Positions 15,624 to 23,655 of a stretch of DNA of 32,731 nucleotides are shown one piece after another. Within the stretch, counting starts at the first letter, position 1, and each line of letters begins with the position of its first letter. The notes beneath the pieces were generated by a model that ran no database searches, had not been told where the DNA came from, and saw only the letters and a program-made list of their open reading frames with translations. The DNA is taken from positions 1-32,731 of the forward strand of contig NZ_JACYHE010000071.1 of assembly GCF_021696945.1 (NCBI RefSeq), written 5' to 3'. Origin of the DNA: Streptomyces sp. JJ36 (GTDB lineage: Bacteria; Actinomycetota; Actinomycetes; Streptomycetales; Streptomycetaceae). The translations under genes and the position numbers were made by a program.

Positions 15624-16658
15624 TCATGCCTCCCCCTCGGTGTCGCGCTCACCGGGGATCACATAGCCGCCGCCGTTTCGGATCAGCTGCACGTCACTGG
15701 CCATACGTGAGCAGGTCTGCCGCACGAGCCCGGGCTCCAGCCCGGTCGCGGCGGCGATGTCCTTGGGCCGCGCGCCGGGGTTGGCCCGGACATGGCGAAG
15801 GATGGCAGCGCGGGTGTCTCCCACGGTGTGATCGGTGGCCGGACCGTCGAGGAGTTGCCAGGCGCCGGCTGCGGAGTGGAACTGGAGCGCGTATTCGGCT
15901 TCGTCCACATCGCGGCCGGTGACATGCAGGACGCCGTCGGCCTTTCCGCGGGAGCGCTTCAGAACGAGCGTGGCGTCCGCGGCGCCGGCGAGTCCGTTGG
16001 TGCCCGAGACCTCGGACAGGAAGTCGTCCGAGCCCGCTTTGCGCACGTGGTGCACGAGCACCACGGCGATGCCGTAGTGATCCGCGATCCGCTTCGCGTG
16101 CCCGACCGCGGCGTAGTCCGCGTCGTAGGCAGAGGCACCCGGGGCGGAGGGGCCGCGCATCTTGGCGAACACGTCGATGACGACCATGCGGGCGCCCGGG
16201 TTCCGCTCGATCCACTGGGCGATGGCCTCGTTGCCACCCTGCGGTAGCGGTGGGCACTGCGTGGCCAAGGTGAGCGCGGGCGGAGCGCTCTGGCCGCCGA
16301 GGATCTTGCCCATGCGGTGCTGAAGGCGGCGCGGGGTGTCCTCCAACGCGAGGTAGAGCACCGGGCCGCCCTCGACCGGTACGGAGTCCAGGGCCCGGCT
16401 GCCGGCGGCCACCGACAGCGCCAGTCCGAGGCTCATCCAGGACTTGCCGACCTTCGGCGGGCCGCACAGCAGGTTGACGCCCTCGGAGAGCACGCCGGGG
16501 ACCGCCCAGCGGGGTTCAGGGAAGTCGGTGGCCATGAGTTCGGCGGCCGTCCACGCCGTTCGCGTCCGCTCCCGGGAGCCGTGGTCCGCGGGCGCTGGGG
16601 CGGGCTTGTCGCCTACTGCGTACAGGTGTTGCGGGCTGAGCGGGTCGGGCGCGTTCAC
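15624..16658 (-). CDS. RepA-like AAA ATPase / replicative helicase of the element
   Basis: A 344-aa RecA-fold ATPase resembling the RSF1010 RepA hexameric helicase group. Walker A GPPKVGKS lies at residues 66-73, the characteristic LYLALEDTPRRL at about 101-112, and Walker B MVVIDVF with aspartate at 162. A histidine motif VVLVHHVRK follows, and a winged-helix-like C-terminus (ARPKDIAAATGLEPGLVRQTCSRM) ends the protein. The GTG start at 16658 overlaps the stop of the primase gene by four bases (GTGA), implying translational coupling. Together with the primase-polymerase it probably replicates the excised circle. Confidence 0.88.
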   Translation of the reverse strand: MNAPDPLSPQHLYAVGDKPAPAPADHGSRERTRTAWTAAELMATDFPEPRWAVPGVLSEGVNLLCGPPKVGKSWMSLGLALSVAAGSRALDSVPVEGGPVLYLALEDTPRRLQHRMGKILGGQSAPPALTLATQCPPLPQGGNEAIAQWIERNPGARMVVIDVFAKMRGPSAPGASAYDADYAAVGHAKRIADHYGIAVVLVHHVRKAGSDDFLSEVSGTNGLAGAADATLVLKRSRGKADGVLHVTGRDVDEAEYALQFHSAAGAWQLLDGPATDHTVGDTRAAILRHVRANPGARPKDIAAATGLEPGLVRQTCSRMASDVQLIRNGGGYVIPGERDTEGEA

Positions 16659-17539
16659 GCGGCCACCTCCCGGGGACGGCGGGCGCCGGCCCGCATGCCG
16701 GAGGCGATGGTGCGACGGACTTCCCGCTCGTTCTGGCCGCCCTGTACGGCGGCGGCCGTGAGCCAGTCGGCCACCTCGCTGCCCAGGGCGCGTCCGGCGA
16801 CGAGCTGGCCGAGCGCGACGGAGGCCCGGTACAGGGCCGTGTTGCGCTGCCCTTCGCGGGCGCGGGTGACGCGCTCCAGCTCGGCCCGGACGGCGGCGCG
16901 CACGTACCGGGTGCGGCGGTCGCTGGCAGCGAGGGGCACGGTGATCGGCTGCTGCGGCGGCAGCGGCGCCGGGGCCAGCAGCTCACCAAGCCATGCGGGC
17001 AGCGGCGCGGGCGGGGCGTCGTGCACCACGGTGTACGTACGGCCGTCCGCGACACGGCTTCCGGCGGCAACGACATAGCCGCCGCCCGCGCGGGTGTCGA
17101 TCTTCCAACCGAGCCGCCCGGCGGTGTTACGCAGATCCGTCCCGGCCGGGGCGGTGAAGTACAGGTGCGCGCCACCGCCGGCGGTGCGGACGGTGTAGGT
17201 GTCGTGCGGATAGGGCTGGCCGTGCCGCTCCGCGAGCGCGGCGAGCACGTCAGCTCCGGCTGTGATGCCCGGCAGGCGCCATTCGGCCGGCGCGGCTTCA
17301 CCGGGCTTGGGGGTGTCCAGGTCGACCACGACCAAGGCGCTCGGACCGGTAGCGATGCCGACGTTGTGGTCCCCGACAGCCCAGCAGCGGGCGATGCGGT
17401 CGGGGTCGGTGGTCGCGCGCTGCTCCCACGCCTTGACGGCTGGGCGCTTGCCGCCGGGGGCGAGGGGGAAGACGTGCCAGCCGCGTTCTGCGGCGGCCAG
17501 TGCCGCACGGTACAGCGCTGAGGGGGTGGGATGGGGCAT
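16655..17539 (-). CDS. Bifunctional DNA primase/polymerase (prim-pol)
   Basis: A 294-aa archaeo-eukaryotic-type primase-polymerase, a usual replication protein of one AICE class. The N-terminus LYRAALAAAERGWHVFPLAPGGKRPAV is typical. The catalytic acidic pair is in VVVDLDTP at residues 71-77, and GGGAHLYF lies at about 120-127. A helical C-terminus (EGQRNTALYRASVALGQLVAG) follows, usual for these proteins. The ATG at 17539 has AGGAGG eight bases upstream; the longer open frame starting upstream lacks such support. It is coupled to the ATPase gene by an overlapping stop/start. It would prime and copy the excised element. Confidence 0.92.
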   Translation of the reverse strand: MPHPTPSALYRAALAAAERGWHVFPLAPGGKRPAVKAWEQRATTDPDRIARCWAVGDHNVGIATGPSALVVVDLDTPKPGEAAPAEWRLPGITAGADVLAALAERHGQPYPHDTYTVRTAGGGAHLYFTAPAGTDLRNTAGRLGWKIDTRAGGGYVVAAGSRVADGRTYTVVHDAPPAPLPAWLGELLAPAPLPPQQPITVPLAASDRRTRYVRAAVRAELERVTRAREGQRNTALYRASVALGQLVAGRALGSEVADWLTAAAVQGGQNEREVRRTIASGMRAGARRPREVAA

Positions 17540-17587
17540 CCTGTATGCCTCCTGTTCTGTCGAGAGACGGGCAGGGAGACCGGCGGC

Positions 17588-17619
17588 GACGGGCATTCCT
17601 GGCAGGGAGGGCCGTCGCC
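17588..17619. repeat. Intercistronic repeat, copy 1
   Basis: The 29 bases 17591-17619 are identical to 23659-23687; the match extends to 32 bases (17588 and 23656) with one difference. It lies between the 83-aa gene and the prim-pol gene, just upstream of the prim-pol start. In this copy GGCGACGG and CCGTCGCC can pair around a CCTGGCAGG centre to form a hairpin. Confidence 0.75.
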
Positions 17620-17630
17620 GCCGGGCGTAG

Positions 17631-17882
17631 CTAGGCGCTCTGCGCCTGTTCGGTGTCGCCGGGACCGGCCACCGGCAGGGCGATCACCTCTGCGAGGGCT
17701 TCCGGTGCGGGCAGCGGCTCGCCAGGGCCGCCCGGCGGGGGCTGCTCTGCCGGGGCCGAGCGGAAGGCGGCGGCCGCCGCGGCATCCTGGCGGCTGGCCC
17801 ACAGGTGGCCGGCCAGGCAGACGGGTCCGAGGATCGCGGCTGGCGCGGCGAGTGCAGACAGGGCGATCAGCTCAGCGTTCAT
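17631..17882 (-). CDS. Small membrane protein of the element (83 aa)
   Basis: One probable membrane helix at about residues 4-27 (ELIALSALAAPAAILGPVCLAG) is followed by an alanine- and proline-rich hydrophilic tail. The start overlaps the stop of the preceding 67-aa gene by about 11 bases, so both belong to the same operon. No known motif is visible. The topology and location resemble small spread-type proteins of AICEs. The function is unknown. Confidence 0.65.
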   Translation of the reverse strand: MNAELIALSALAAPAAILGPVCLAGHLWASRQDAAAAAAFRSAPAEQPPPGGPGEPLPAPEALAEVIALPVAGPGDTEQAQSA

Positions 17883-18075
17883 GGTTGCTCCGGACGAGTG
17901 TCAGGAGTTCGGGCAGGCTGCCACCGAGAGAGGAAAGCCGTTTCTCGATGGCGTGCCAGGACTGCGGGTCGATGGCCATCAGCCCGGCGACAGCGGCGCC
18001 CCGGTCGCCGCGCCTGAGCGCGGCGAGGGCTTCGCGGAGTTCGCCGGCGGCCATCAGTGTGATGTGGTCGGTCAT
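17872..18075 (-). CDS. Hypothetical 67-aa element protein
   Basis: A short, mostly helical cytoplasmic protein (MTDHITLMAAGELREALAAL, then LRRGDRGAAVAGL beginning one residue earlier). Arginine and leucine spacing suggests an amphipathic helix bundle. It lies eight bases from the previous gene and overlaps the next, as expected in a compact operon. I do not recognise it and cannot assign a role. Confidence 0.65.
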   Translation of the reverse strand: MTDHITLMAAGELREALAALRRGDRGAAVAGLMAIDPQSWHAIEKRLSSLGGSLPELLTLVRSNHER

Positions 18076-18082
18076 GTGTGCC

Positions 18083-18271
18083 TCACAGGTTGCTGACGGC
18101 GGCGATCAGGTCGGCGGTGATCTGGTTGATGGGCCCGGCCGCGCCGGTGGAGGCGAGGAAGAACCCGAAGCCCGTCGCGACGAACGCCGACCCGGGGTCG
18201 ACGGCGCGGAACTTCAGCAGCAGGGCGAGGACGACGGCGAAGAGGAACGCGAGAGAGACGGTCACGGCCAC
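18083..18271 (-). CDS. 62-aa two-helix membrane protein
   Basis: The protein begins MAVTVSLAFLFAVVLALLLK and has a second hydrophobic stretch SAFVATGFGFFLASTGAAG. A GGAGG ribosome site lies eight bases before the GTG at 18271; a second GTG two codons later is an alternative. It resembles the 63-aa chromosomal protein at 28110: TVS near the start, LALLLK, then AT.FGF.LA.T and an asparagine before the C-terminus. Roughly 40 percent of positions match by eye. Proteins of this family recur in streptomycete elements as I recall. The function is unknown; a transfer or spread role is possible. Confidence 0.75.
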   Translation of the reverse strand: MAVTVSLAFLFAVVLALLLKFRAVDPGSAFVATGFGFFLASTGAAGPINQITADLIAAVSNL

Positions 18272-18302
18272 GGCAGTGGCCTCCTTCCGGTGAGTGCGGG
18301 TG

Positions 18303-18554
18303 TCAGGCGGTGCCGTTGCGGTGGAGGCGGGCGGCGCGGTTGTAGAGCCAGCGGCCGGCGCGGATGCGCTTCCCGCGGCCTTTGCAGCGGCGGCAGGTCT
18401 TGCCGCGCTTGGGCCGGCCGCGCCGGTCGGTCTCCAGCGCGAAGCCGAGTCCGTTGCAGCGGCGGCAGGCGCCGAACGGCGATGCTGCACACACACTGGC
18501 GTAACCGAACGTGACGAAGAGGAGAACCGCTATAGCGGCCAGGACAGGGGTCAT
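18303..18554 (-). CDS. Membrane-anchored CxxCxG zinc-finger mini-protein
   Basis: An 83-aa protein with a membrane helix at about residues 3-22, followed by CRRCNGLG at 30-37 and CRRCKGRG at 54-61. The paired CxxCxG motifs match half of a DnaJ-type zinc finger, which binds one zinc ion. The segments between and after are strongly basic. There is no J domain, so chaperone activity is not implied. It lies immediately downstream of the translocase gene and the CTAGCGG repeats; an accessory role in transfer is inference from that position. A second CxxCxG protein lies at 23706. Confidence 0.75.
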   Translation of the reverse strand: MTPVLAAIAVLLFVTFGYASVCAASPFGACRRCNGLGFALETDRRGRPKRGKTCRRCKGRGKRIRAGRWLYNRAARLHRNGTA

Positions 18555-18597
18555 GAAGGTGCCTCCGGAGCCGGTTTCGGGGTGTGCTCGGGTAGGG

Positions 18598-18685
18598 CCG
18601 CTAGGGACTAGTCACCTGATCAGGCGGTATGCGGGTCGCTAGCGGGGCCGCTAGACCTAGCGGGTGTGGGTGCTAGGCCTAGCGG
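18598..18685. repeat. Cluster of five CTAGCGG repeats, candidate clt/TRS site
   Basis: Five copies of CTAGCGG lie in 88 bases just past the tra stop codon: plus-strand copies at 18639, 18657 and 18679, and inverted copies at 18598 and 18648. A perfect palindrome CCTGATCAGG lies at 18615-18624. TraB-type translocases recognise short repeated sequences at the clt locus, often beside tra, so this cluster is a good candidate for the transfer site of this element. It could also be an operator. Confidence 0.55.
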
Positions 18686-18695
18686 CGATCCGCAC

Positions 18696-20942
18696 TCAGG
18701 CCGCGTCGCTGTTTCCGTCACGCTCTGCGACGGCCTTGGTGATGTCGGCGCGCTTGATACCGCGCCGGTTGGCACCCTTGCCGTCCTCGGTGGTGCCCCA
18801 GACTTGCCCGGTCTTGACGCCGTACGGCTTGAGCGCGGCCGTCAGCTGCTCACCGGTCCACTCGCGGTAGACCTCCGGCCGCAGCTCGGCCAGCCGTCCC
18901 ACGACCGTCTCGGACCACACCTTGGGCTCGTCGGCGCTGGTGACGGCGAGGATGTCGGCCAGCAGGTCGAACCCGGCTCCCTTGCTGACCTGCGGTTCTT
19001 CGCCCAGGGCGTGTCCGGCGAGGGTGCCGGCCACCTCGCGCTGCTTTCGGGCGCGGGCGGCAATGGCGTCGGCGGCCGGCGCGTCGACGAACACGGACTG
19101 CACGATGCGGGCGTCCGCACCCTCACCCACGAAGTAGTGGATGCCCTTGTCGGCCCAGGAGAACATCGTGGCCCGCACACCCCGCTTGTAGGCGCTCGTG
19201 CCCAGCACCATGTCGTTCTCCAGCTGCCCCATCACCTTCAGGCAGAACCGCGCGGACGCGTTCGCGGAGATCCCGGTGGGCAGCGCCTTGGCGTCCGGCC
19301 GCTGCGTGGCCAGCACCAGCACGATCCCGGTCGCCGGGCCGCGCTTGACCAGGTCGGTGCAGATCTCCTCGAACTCCTTGCCGTGCTTGTCGTGCTCGAA
19401 CCAGACCTGGCACTCATCCACCCCGACCACGATCGGGTGCAGCCGAAGCGACGCCCTCGACGCAAGCTGGGAAGTCACCTTCGACTCCGGGCAGACATCG
19501 CGCGGCAGGGACCGGATCACCTTGGTGCGGCGGCGCAGCTCCTCCCGCAGTTCCCGCATGTCCGCCAGCGCGTACTGGATGTCCTCCTCTTCGTCTCCGG
19601 CGCGGTGACGGTAGCTGACGGCGTTGCCCACCGGGTCGAGGTCGCCGGTGCCTTTCAGGTCGTAGGTGTGCAGCTCAGCCCGGTGGTCCAGGGCCGCGAT
19701 GAGCAGCAGCAGCCGCAGGAGGAAGGTCTTGCCCATCCGGGGGATCGCGCCGATGACAGCCGCGATGTACATCAGCGTGATCTCCACCCACCGGCCGCGC
19801 GGGTCGGTGCCGAACGCCACCGGCTTGAACAGATCCACCGACCCGGCCTTGGCCAGCGGCCATGCGGGCTGACGAGCCTTGGACATGTCCTCATCCCCGA
19901 CCCACAGCACCAGACGCCCGGTGTGCTCCTCCGCCACCGCCTCAGGCCACACGCAGCCCAGCGGCCGGCGCAGGCCGGACGCGAGCTTCTCCCGACGGTC
20001 GATCACGTCCGTGACGGTCACGCCGTAGGGCAGATCGCCCTCCGCACGCCAGCCACGGCCGTCGCGGGCGATCGGGGCCGTGAACTTGAACCCGTCGCCG
20101 CCCTTGGACTGCGCCTGGTTGATCGCCGGAATCCCGAGCGCACCGAGAGCGCGCAGCACGATGTCCGAGGTGAGTTTGGGAGCCTTGCCGGTCTCCACCG
20201 CCCGGTGGATGACCGGGGCGTCGGCCGGCGCCCCCAGCCACCCCATCGCCAGCGTCACCGACGCGCCTGCCAGGGCGAGCAGCCACGTCGGGGCCAGCAC
20301 GTACATCGCCAGCGCGGAGCTGAGGCCGACGACCCCGGAGACGATCGCGACCAGGGTCCGCCACTTCACCCGACGGTCCCGCTGCCGGGAAAGCGTCATG
20401 TACTCGGTGACGTTCTCCCGACGCGCCGCCGCGAGACGGAGCGGGTCGCCCTCGCGGTCGGCCACCCACCGCATCGCCCCGCCGATGAACTTCGCGACCC
20501 CGCGCGGCGACTGAGCGGCCAGCCGCAGCCCGTACCACGGCAGGCGTACACCGTGGTAGGCGGTGACGTGGCCGACGTGCCCGGACAGCCACCGCACCGC
20601 CTTGCGGAACTCCGCACCCGACCGCGCCCACGCCGGAAGCACAGCCCGACGCTTCCCCCGCATCCGGTCGCCCAGCGAGTCGCCCGACGACCCGCCCGGC
20701 GAGTCGACCAACACCCGGGCCGACGGGTCACCCGACTCGCCACCCGACGCAGCAGTGTCGGCGTCGGCCGACGCGCCACCCGACGCGTCGACCGCGCTGC
20801 GGGCCGACCGAGCCTTGCCCAAGTCGACCACCCCACCGCCCGACGCGCCGGGCGAGGAGTCAGGCGATCCGTCGGCGGCCATCTCGGCTTCCAGCCGGTG
20901 GAACAGTTCCTTCTCGTTGCGCTCGTCATCTGCGTGATTCAC
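18696..20942 (-). CDS. FtsK/SpoIIIE-type conjugal DNA translocase (Tra/TraB-like)
   Basis: A 748-aa membrane-bound ATPase that pumps double-stranded DNA between mycelia, the only protein needed for conjugal transfer in related plasmids. The N-terminal 80 or so residues are a low-complexity serine- and aspartate-rich region. Two membrane helices lie at about 191-234. Walker A GAIPRMGKT is at about 397-405 and Walker B VVGVDE at about 503-508, followed by RGPATGIVLVLATQRPDA, typical of FtsK. The C-terminal region (GQVWGTTEDGKGANRRGIKRADI) is a winged helix that would recognise short repeats. The GTG at 20942 follows a GGAAGG box; a much longer frame upstream is not conserved. Confidence 0.93.
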   Translation of the reverse strand: MNHADDERNEKELFHRLEAEMAADGSPDSSPGASGGGVVDLGKARSARSAVDASGGASADADTAASGGESGDPSARVLVDSPGGSSGDSLGDRMRGKRRAVLPAWARSGAEFRKAVRWLSGHVGHVTAYHGVRLPWYGLRLAAQSPRGVAKFIGGAMRWVADREGDPLRLAAARRENVTEYMTLSRQRDRRVKWRTLVAIVSGVVGLSSALAMYVLAPTWLLALAGASVTLAMGWLGAPADAPVIHRAVETGKAPKLTSDIVLRALGALGIPAINQAQSKGGDGFKFTAPIARDGRGWRAEGDLPYGVTVTDVIDRREKLASGLRRPLGCVWPEAVAEEHTGRLVLWVGDEDMSKARQPAWPLAKAGSVDLFKPVAFGTDPRGRWVEITLMYIAAVIGAIPRMGKTFLLRLLLLIAALDHRAELHTYDLKGTGDLDPVGNAVSYRHRAGDEEEDIQYALADMRELREELRRRTKVIRSLPRDVCPESKVTSQLASRASLRLHPIVVGVDECQVWFEHDKHGKEFEEICTDLVKRGPATGIVLVLATQRPDAKALPTGISANASARFCLKVMGQLENDMVLGTSAYKRGVRATMFSWADKGIHYFVGEGADARIVQSVFVDAPAADAIAARARKQREVAGTLAGHALGEEPQVSKGAGFDLLADILAVTSADEPKVWSETVVGRLAELRPEVYREWTGEQLTAALKPYGVKTGQVWGTTEDGKGANRRGIKRADITKAVAERDGNSDAA

Positions 20943-20975
20943 TGAGCTTCCTTCCTTGATTGCGAGGGAGAGAAG

Positions 20976-21014
20976 GGGCCCGGCCGCTGTCTTGGCGGAT
21001 CGTCGGCCGGGCCC
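20976..21014 (-). terminator. Stem-loop in the tra leader
   Basis: GGGCCCGGCCG (20976-20986) and its complement (21004-21014) form an 11-bp stem with a 17-base loop between the RRQRL gene and tra. It may be a partial terminator or attenuator that lowers tra expression, or a processing site. Confidence 0.55.
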
Positions 21015-21154
21015 TGTGAGAATCCCTTGGTCAGCTACGGGACTGAAGAGACGCTGCGGGCGACTTTCGGAATCGCCCGACCGGGAGTCGTACGCTGCGT
21101 ACGACCGGAACGGCCGGTAAGGCGTCGAGTCGCACGTACCGGGCGGCTCGACCT

Positions 21155-21535
21155 TCAGATGGCATGGCCCGTCGGGTAAGCGCACCCGACGCACACACCC
21201 AGGGATTTGGGGATGCAGTAGGGCAGCACAGTGCGACAGTCGGGGCAGGTGCGTCGGGCCGTCATCGCGGCGGTCAGCGACCGACGCTTGCCCGGTGTCA
21301 TCGACCGCACAGGTTGAGCCCGGTCGATGCGGTAGAGGTAGGCGACCAGCGGTGGCCTGTCCCGCCGGCGGGGCCGCATGAGCTGAGCGGCAACCTCCTG
21401 GCCGCCCGGCCGCAGCCCCAGCGCCCGCAGCTGGCGCCGCGTCGCCAACCCATCAGGGGCGAGCCGCCATGGGTAGGTGGGGATGCCGTGGTGGGCGCCG
21501 GTCGGGTCGTAGCACTCACCTGATGCCGTCGGCAT
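21155..21535 (-). CDS. RRQRL motif-type zinc-binding protein
   Basis: A 126-aa protein of a family seen beside tra in AICEs. The signature here is RRQLRALGLRPGG at residues 33-45, with an arginine-rich middle (LYRIDRAQPVRSMTPGKR). A four-cysteine zinc site lies at the C-terminus: CPDC at 97-100 and CVGC at 115-118. The ATG overlaps the DUF2637 stop codon by one base (TGATG), so translation is coupled. It is likely to bind nucleic acid or partner proteins during transfer, but the precise role is unknown. Confidence 0.8.
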   Translation of the reverse strand: MPTASGECYDPTGAHHGIPTYPWRLAPDGLATRRQLRALGLRPGGQEVAAQLMRPRRRDRPPLVAYLYRIDRAQPVRSMTPGKRRSLTAAMTARRTCPDCRTVLPYCIPKSLGVCVGCAYPTGHAI

Positions 21536-22650
21536 CAGCCCTCACCGGCCCCCGACACAGCCGCCAGGCGCGGCCGGTCCCCAGACTGCTGCGCGCTGCC
21601 TTCCTGGCGCTCAGCGCGGAGCGTGTCCCGCATATGCCGGGCCTGCTCCTGCCCACAGCCCAGCGCCCGCCGCAGCGGCTCCGCCTTCAGCGCCTCCGAG
21701 GGCCATTCGGCGCTGATCGCGCGGGCTTGGGTCAGCAGTTCCTCCCGCGACCGGCGCGGAGCCGCCGCCTTCCTCTTGCTGCTCTGCCGCTTCGGCCGCG
21801 GCTTCGCTTCCGCGCGGGCCGCCGGTGGCTTCGGCGCCTTGGGGCGGGCCACGAGCGGCAGCAGCTCCACGCCGGCCGGGACCACCTCCGGCAACTCCGG
21901 CCGAGGCGCGGCCGACCGCTCGGGGGCAGGGCCCCGCTCCTCGGACTGGGCCTGCGGTACCGCGTTGTCGGGGGCGAGGTCACCCAGCTTGAGCAGCACG
22001 CGTTCCCGGCGCGGGGTGCGCCGACGCCACAGCCGCCCGTACTGCTGCCGAAGGTCCGCGCGGGCCAGCTGGCGCTCCTTCTCCCGCGCAAGGGCATCGC
22101 GGTAGCTGGTGGTCTCCCACAGCACCATCCGCCGCCACAAGGCGAAGGTCGACAGAGGGGCGAGCAGCCAGCGAGAGCGGCGGATGCGCTCCATCCGGGC
22201 CCCTGTCGCCTTCCCGATCCGCACGGCGTAGACGTGCGCGGCGATCTCGGAGAGCACCACCCACAGCAGCGGCATCGTGCCGTGCGCGACCTTTGCCGAC
22301 AGGGAGTTGCCGGTGGCGACGTTCAGCCAGCACGTCACCGCCGTGAGGGCCCAGGGAACGAACCGCACCCACGCGAGCGGCATGCCCATGCGGATCAGCA
22401 GCAGGTTGGCCACGGTGAACACCGGAATCGCGATGTCGATCCCGACCGGCAGCAGCTCCGGCATGCCGAAGCCCCACCGCTCGCCCGCCTTGGCCACCGT
22501 GTCGAACGACGCGGCCAGCCCGATAGCACCGACCCCGCCGCCGAAGACCACCGCCCCGGCCAGCAGGCCCTTCTCGCCACGGCTCAGCGGCGGCACCCCC
22601 GCAGGCCCGGCCGCGGCCGGGGCCGCCGGTTTGATGAGGTCCACGGTCAC
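21535..22650 (-). CDS. DUF2637 (SpdB-like) membrane protein
   Basis: A 371-aa protein with a DUF2637 region of several membrane helices between about residues 27 and 145, including GAVVFGGGVGAIGLAASFDTVAK, VGIDIAIPVFTVANLLLI and a helix around WALTAVTCWLNVATGN. A charged linker follows, and the C-terminus looks like a helical DNA-binding unit (LLTQARAISAEWPSEALKAEPLRRALGCGQEQARHMR). DUF2637 proteins occur next to tra and are thought to help spread DNA across septa. The GTG at 22650 follows GGAGG and overlaps the GGDEF stop codon (GTGA). Confidence 0.87.
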   Translation of the reverse strand: MTVDLIKPAAPAAAGPAGVPPLSRGEKGLLAGAVVFGGGVGAIGLAASFDTVAKAGERWGFGMPELLPVGIDIAIPVFTVANLLLIRMGMPLAWVRFVPWALTAVTCWLNVATGNSLSAKVAHGTMPLLWVVLSEIAAHVYAVRIGKATGARMERIRRSRWLLAPLSTFALWRRMVLWETTSYRDALAREKERQLARADLRQQYGRLWRRRTPRRERVLLKLGDLAPDNAVPQAQSEERGPAPERSAAPRPELPEVVPAGVELLPLVARPKAPKPPAARAEAKPRPKRQSSKRKAAAPRRSREELLTQARAISAEWPSEALKAEPLRRALGCGQEQARHMRDTLRAERQEGSAQQSGDRPRLAAVSGAGEG

Positions 22651-23312
22651 CGCCGGCCACCTCCCTCCGGGGCCGTCGTGTGGGCACCGGAACGGCCCTC
22701 ACGCCGGCCGTTGACCGTGCGACGCACCGGAGGGTGATCATGAGCGACCTGCCAGCCGCCCCCGTTGCGCTTGGCTCCGTACATGGCCTCATCGGCCAGC
22801 CGCAGCAGCCGCGAGAGGTCCGCCGGCGCCTGGTCCTCGTGCCAGACGGCACCGAGGGAAGCCCCGAAGGTGAGGTCGCGTCCGTCGACTCGCAGCGGCG
22901 TGCACAGCGCATCGTGCAAGCCACCCAGCAGCCAGCGCAGCGCCACCGGATCGGCCGTCGGTACCGCGGCGGCGAACTCATCCCCACCGAGCCGGGCCAC
23001 GATGCCGCCGCGCCCCTCGGCCTCGATGGCGTCGGCCAGCGTGCCTCCGGCCGCACGGATCGCCGTATCTCCGGCGGCGTGGCCGTAGGTGTCGTTGACA
23101 TGCTTGAAGCCGTCCAGGTCGACCACGACCACCGCGCAGGGGCCGCCGCGCAGCAGCCGACGGGCACGCTTCTCGAAGAGCGCCCGGGTGTGCAGCCCGG
23201 TCAGAGGGTCGCGCCGGGCCCGGTCCAGACGGCGGCCCATCCACACCGTGTGCAGGGTCCAGCCGGTCACCAGCGGTGCCGCCGTAGCGGCAGCCGGGAG
23301 CAGGGCGCTCAT
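22647..23312 (-). CDS. GGDEF diguanylate cyclase encoded within the transfer operon
   Basis: A 221-aa membrane-anchored GGDEF protein predicted to make cyclic di-GMP from two GTP. A single N-terminal helix at about residues 4-24 is followed almost at once by the catalytic domain: DPLTGL at 35-40, VVVDLDGFKHVND at 62-74, YGHAAGD at 76-82, RLGGDEF at 107-113 and ADEAMYGAKR at 173-182. All residues needed for metal and GTP binding are present. The inhibitory RxxD site expected near residues 100-103 is absent, so feedback inhibition is unlikely. There is no sensor domain. ATG at 23312 overlaps the preceding stop (ATGA). The next gene, DUF2637, overlaps by four bases, so it is embedded in the transfer operon. 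Confidence 0.93.
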   Translation of the reverse strand: MSALLPAAATAAPLVTGWTLHTVWMGRRLDRARRDPLTGLHTRALFEKRARRLLRGGPCAVVVVDLDGFKHVNDTYGHAAGDTAIRAAGGTLADAIEAEGRGGIVARLGGDEFAAAVPTADPVALRWLLGGLHDALCTPLRVDGRDLTFGASLGAVWHEDQAPADLSRLLRLADEAMYGAKRNGGGWQVAHDHPPVRRTVNGRREGRSGAHTTAPEGGGRR

Positions 23313-23611
23313 GCCACGGCCCTCCGTCCTGCCGTGCGGCTGTCGGCGGGGCCCCGGCGGGTGAGCGGGATGACGTTCAGCAGCTCCGGGGCGCCGGCTT
23401 CGAGGGCGCGGACGGCCGTGCGGGTGACGCGGTCGATCAGCTCGGGGTCGTCCGCGAGGATGTCGCGGGCCGCGTCCAGCCGGGCCGCGCGCTCCTCCTC
23501 TGTCTCGTTCTCCTCGCCGAGCCACAGCTCCAGCGGCGTGCCGGCGCCCATGGACAGTTCGACGAGGTCCGCATCGCTGACGGCCACGTGGCCGCCGATG
23601 AAGTCCTTCAT
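23309..23611 (-). CDS. Hypothetical 100-aa acidic protein
   Basis: A cytoplasmic, acidic, helical protein opening MKDFIGGHVAVSDADLVELS and containing NETEEERAARLDAARDILA. The ATG at 23611 follows AGGAG; the longer open frame upstream runs through the CxxCxG gene region and is not used. It overlaps the GGDEF start by four bases (ATGA), so it is translationally coupled to the cyclase and could be a partner or regulator of it. No known domain is visible. Confidence 0.75.
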   Translation of the reverse strand: MKDFIGGHVAVSDADLVELSMGAGTPLELWLGEENETEEERAARLDAARDILADDPELIDRVTRTAVRALEAGAPELLNVIPLTRRGPADSRTAGRRAVA

Positions 23612-23655
23612 GGTCACTCCTGATCGGGTGATCGGGGCAAGGGAGCGGCCGGGAC

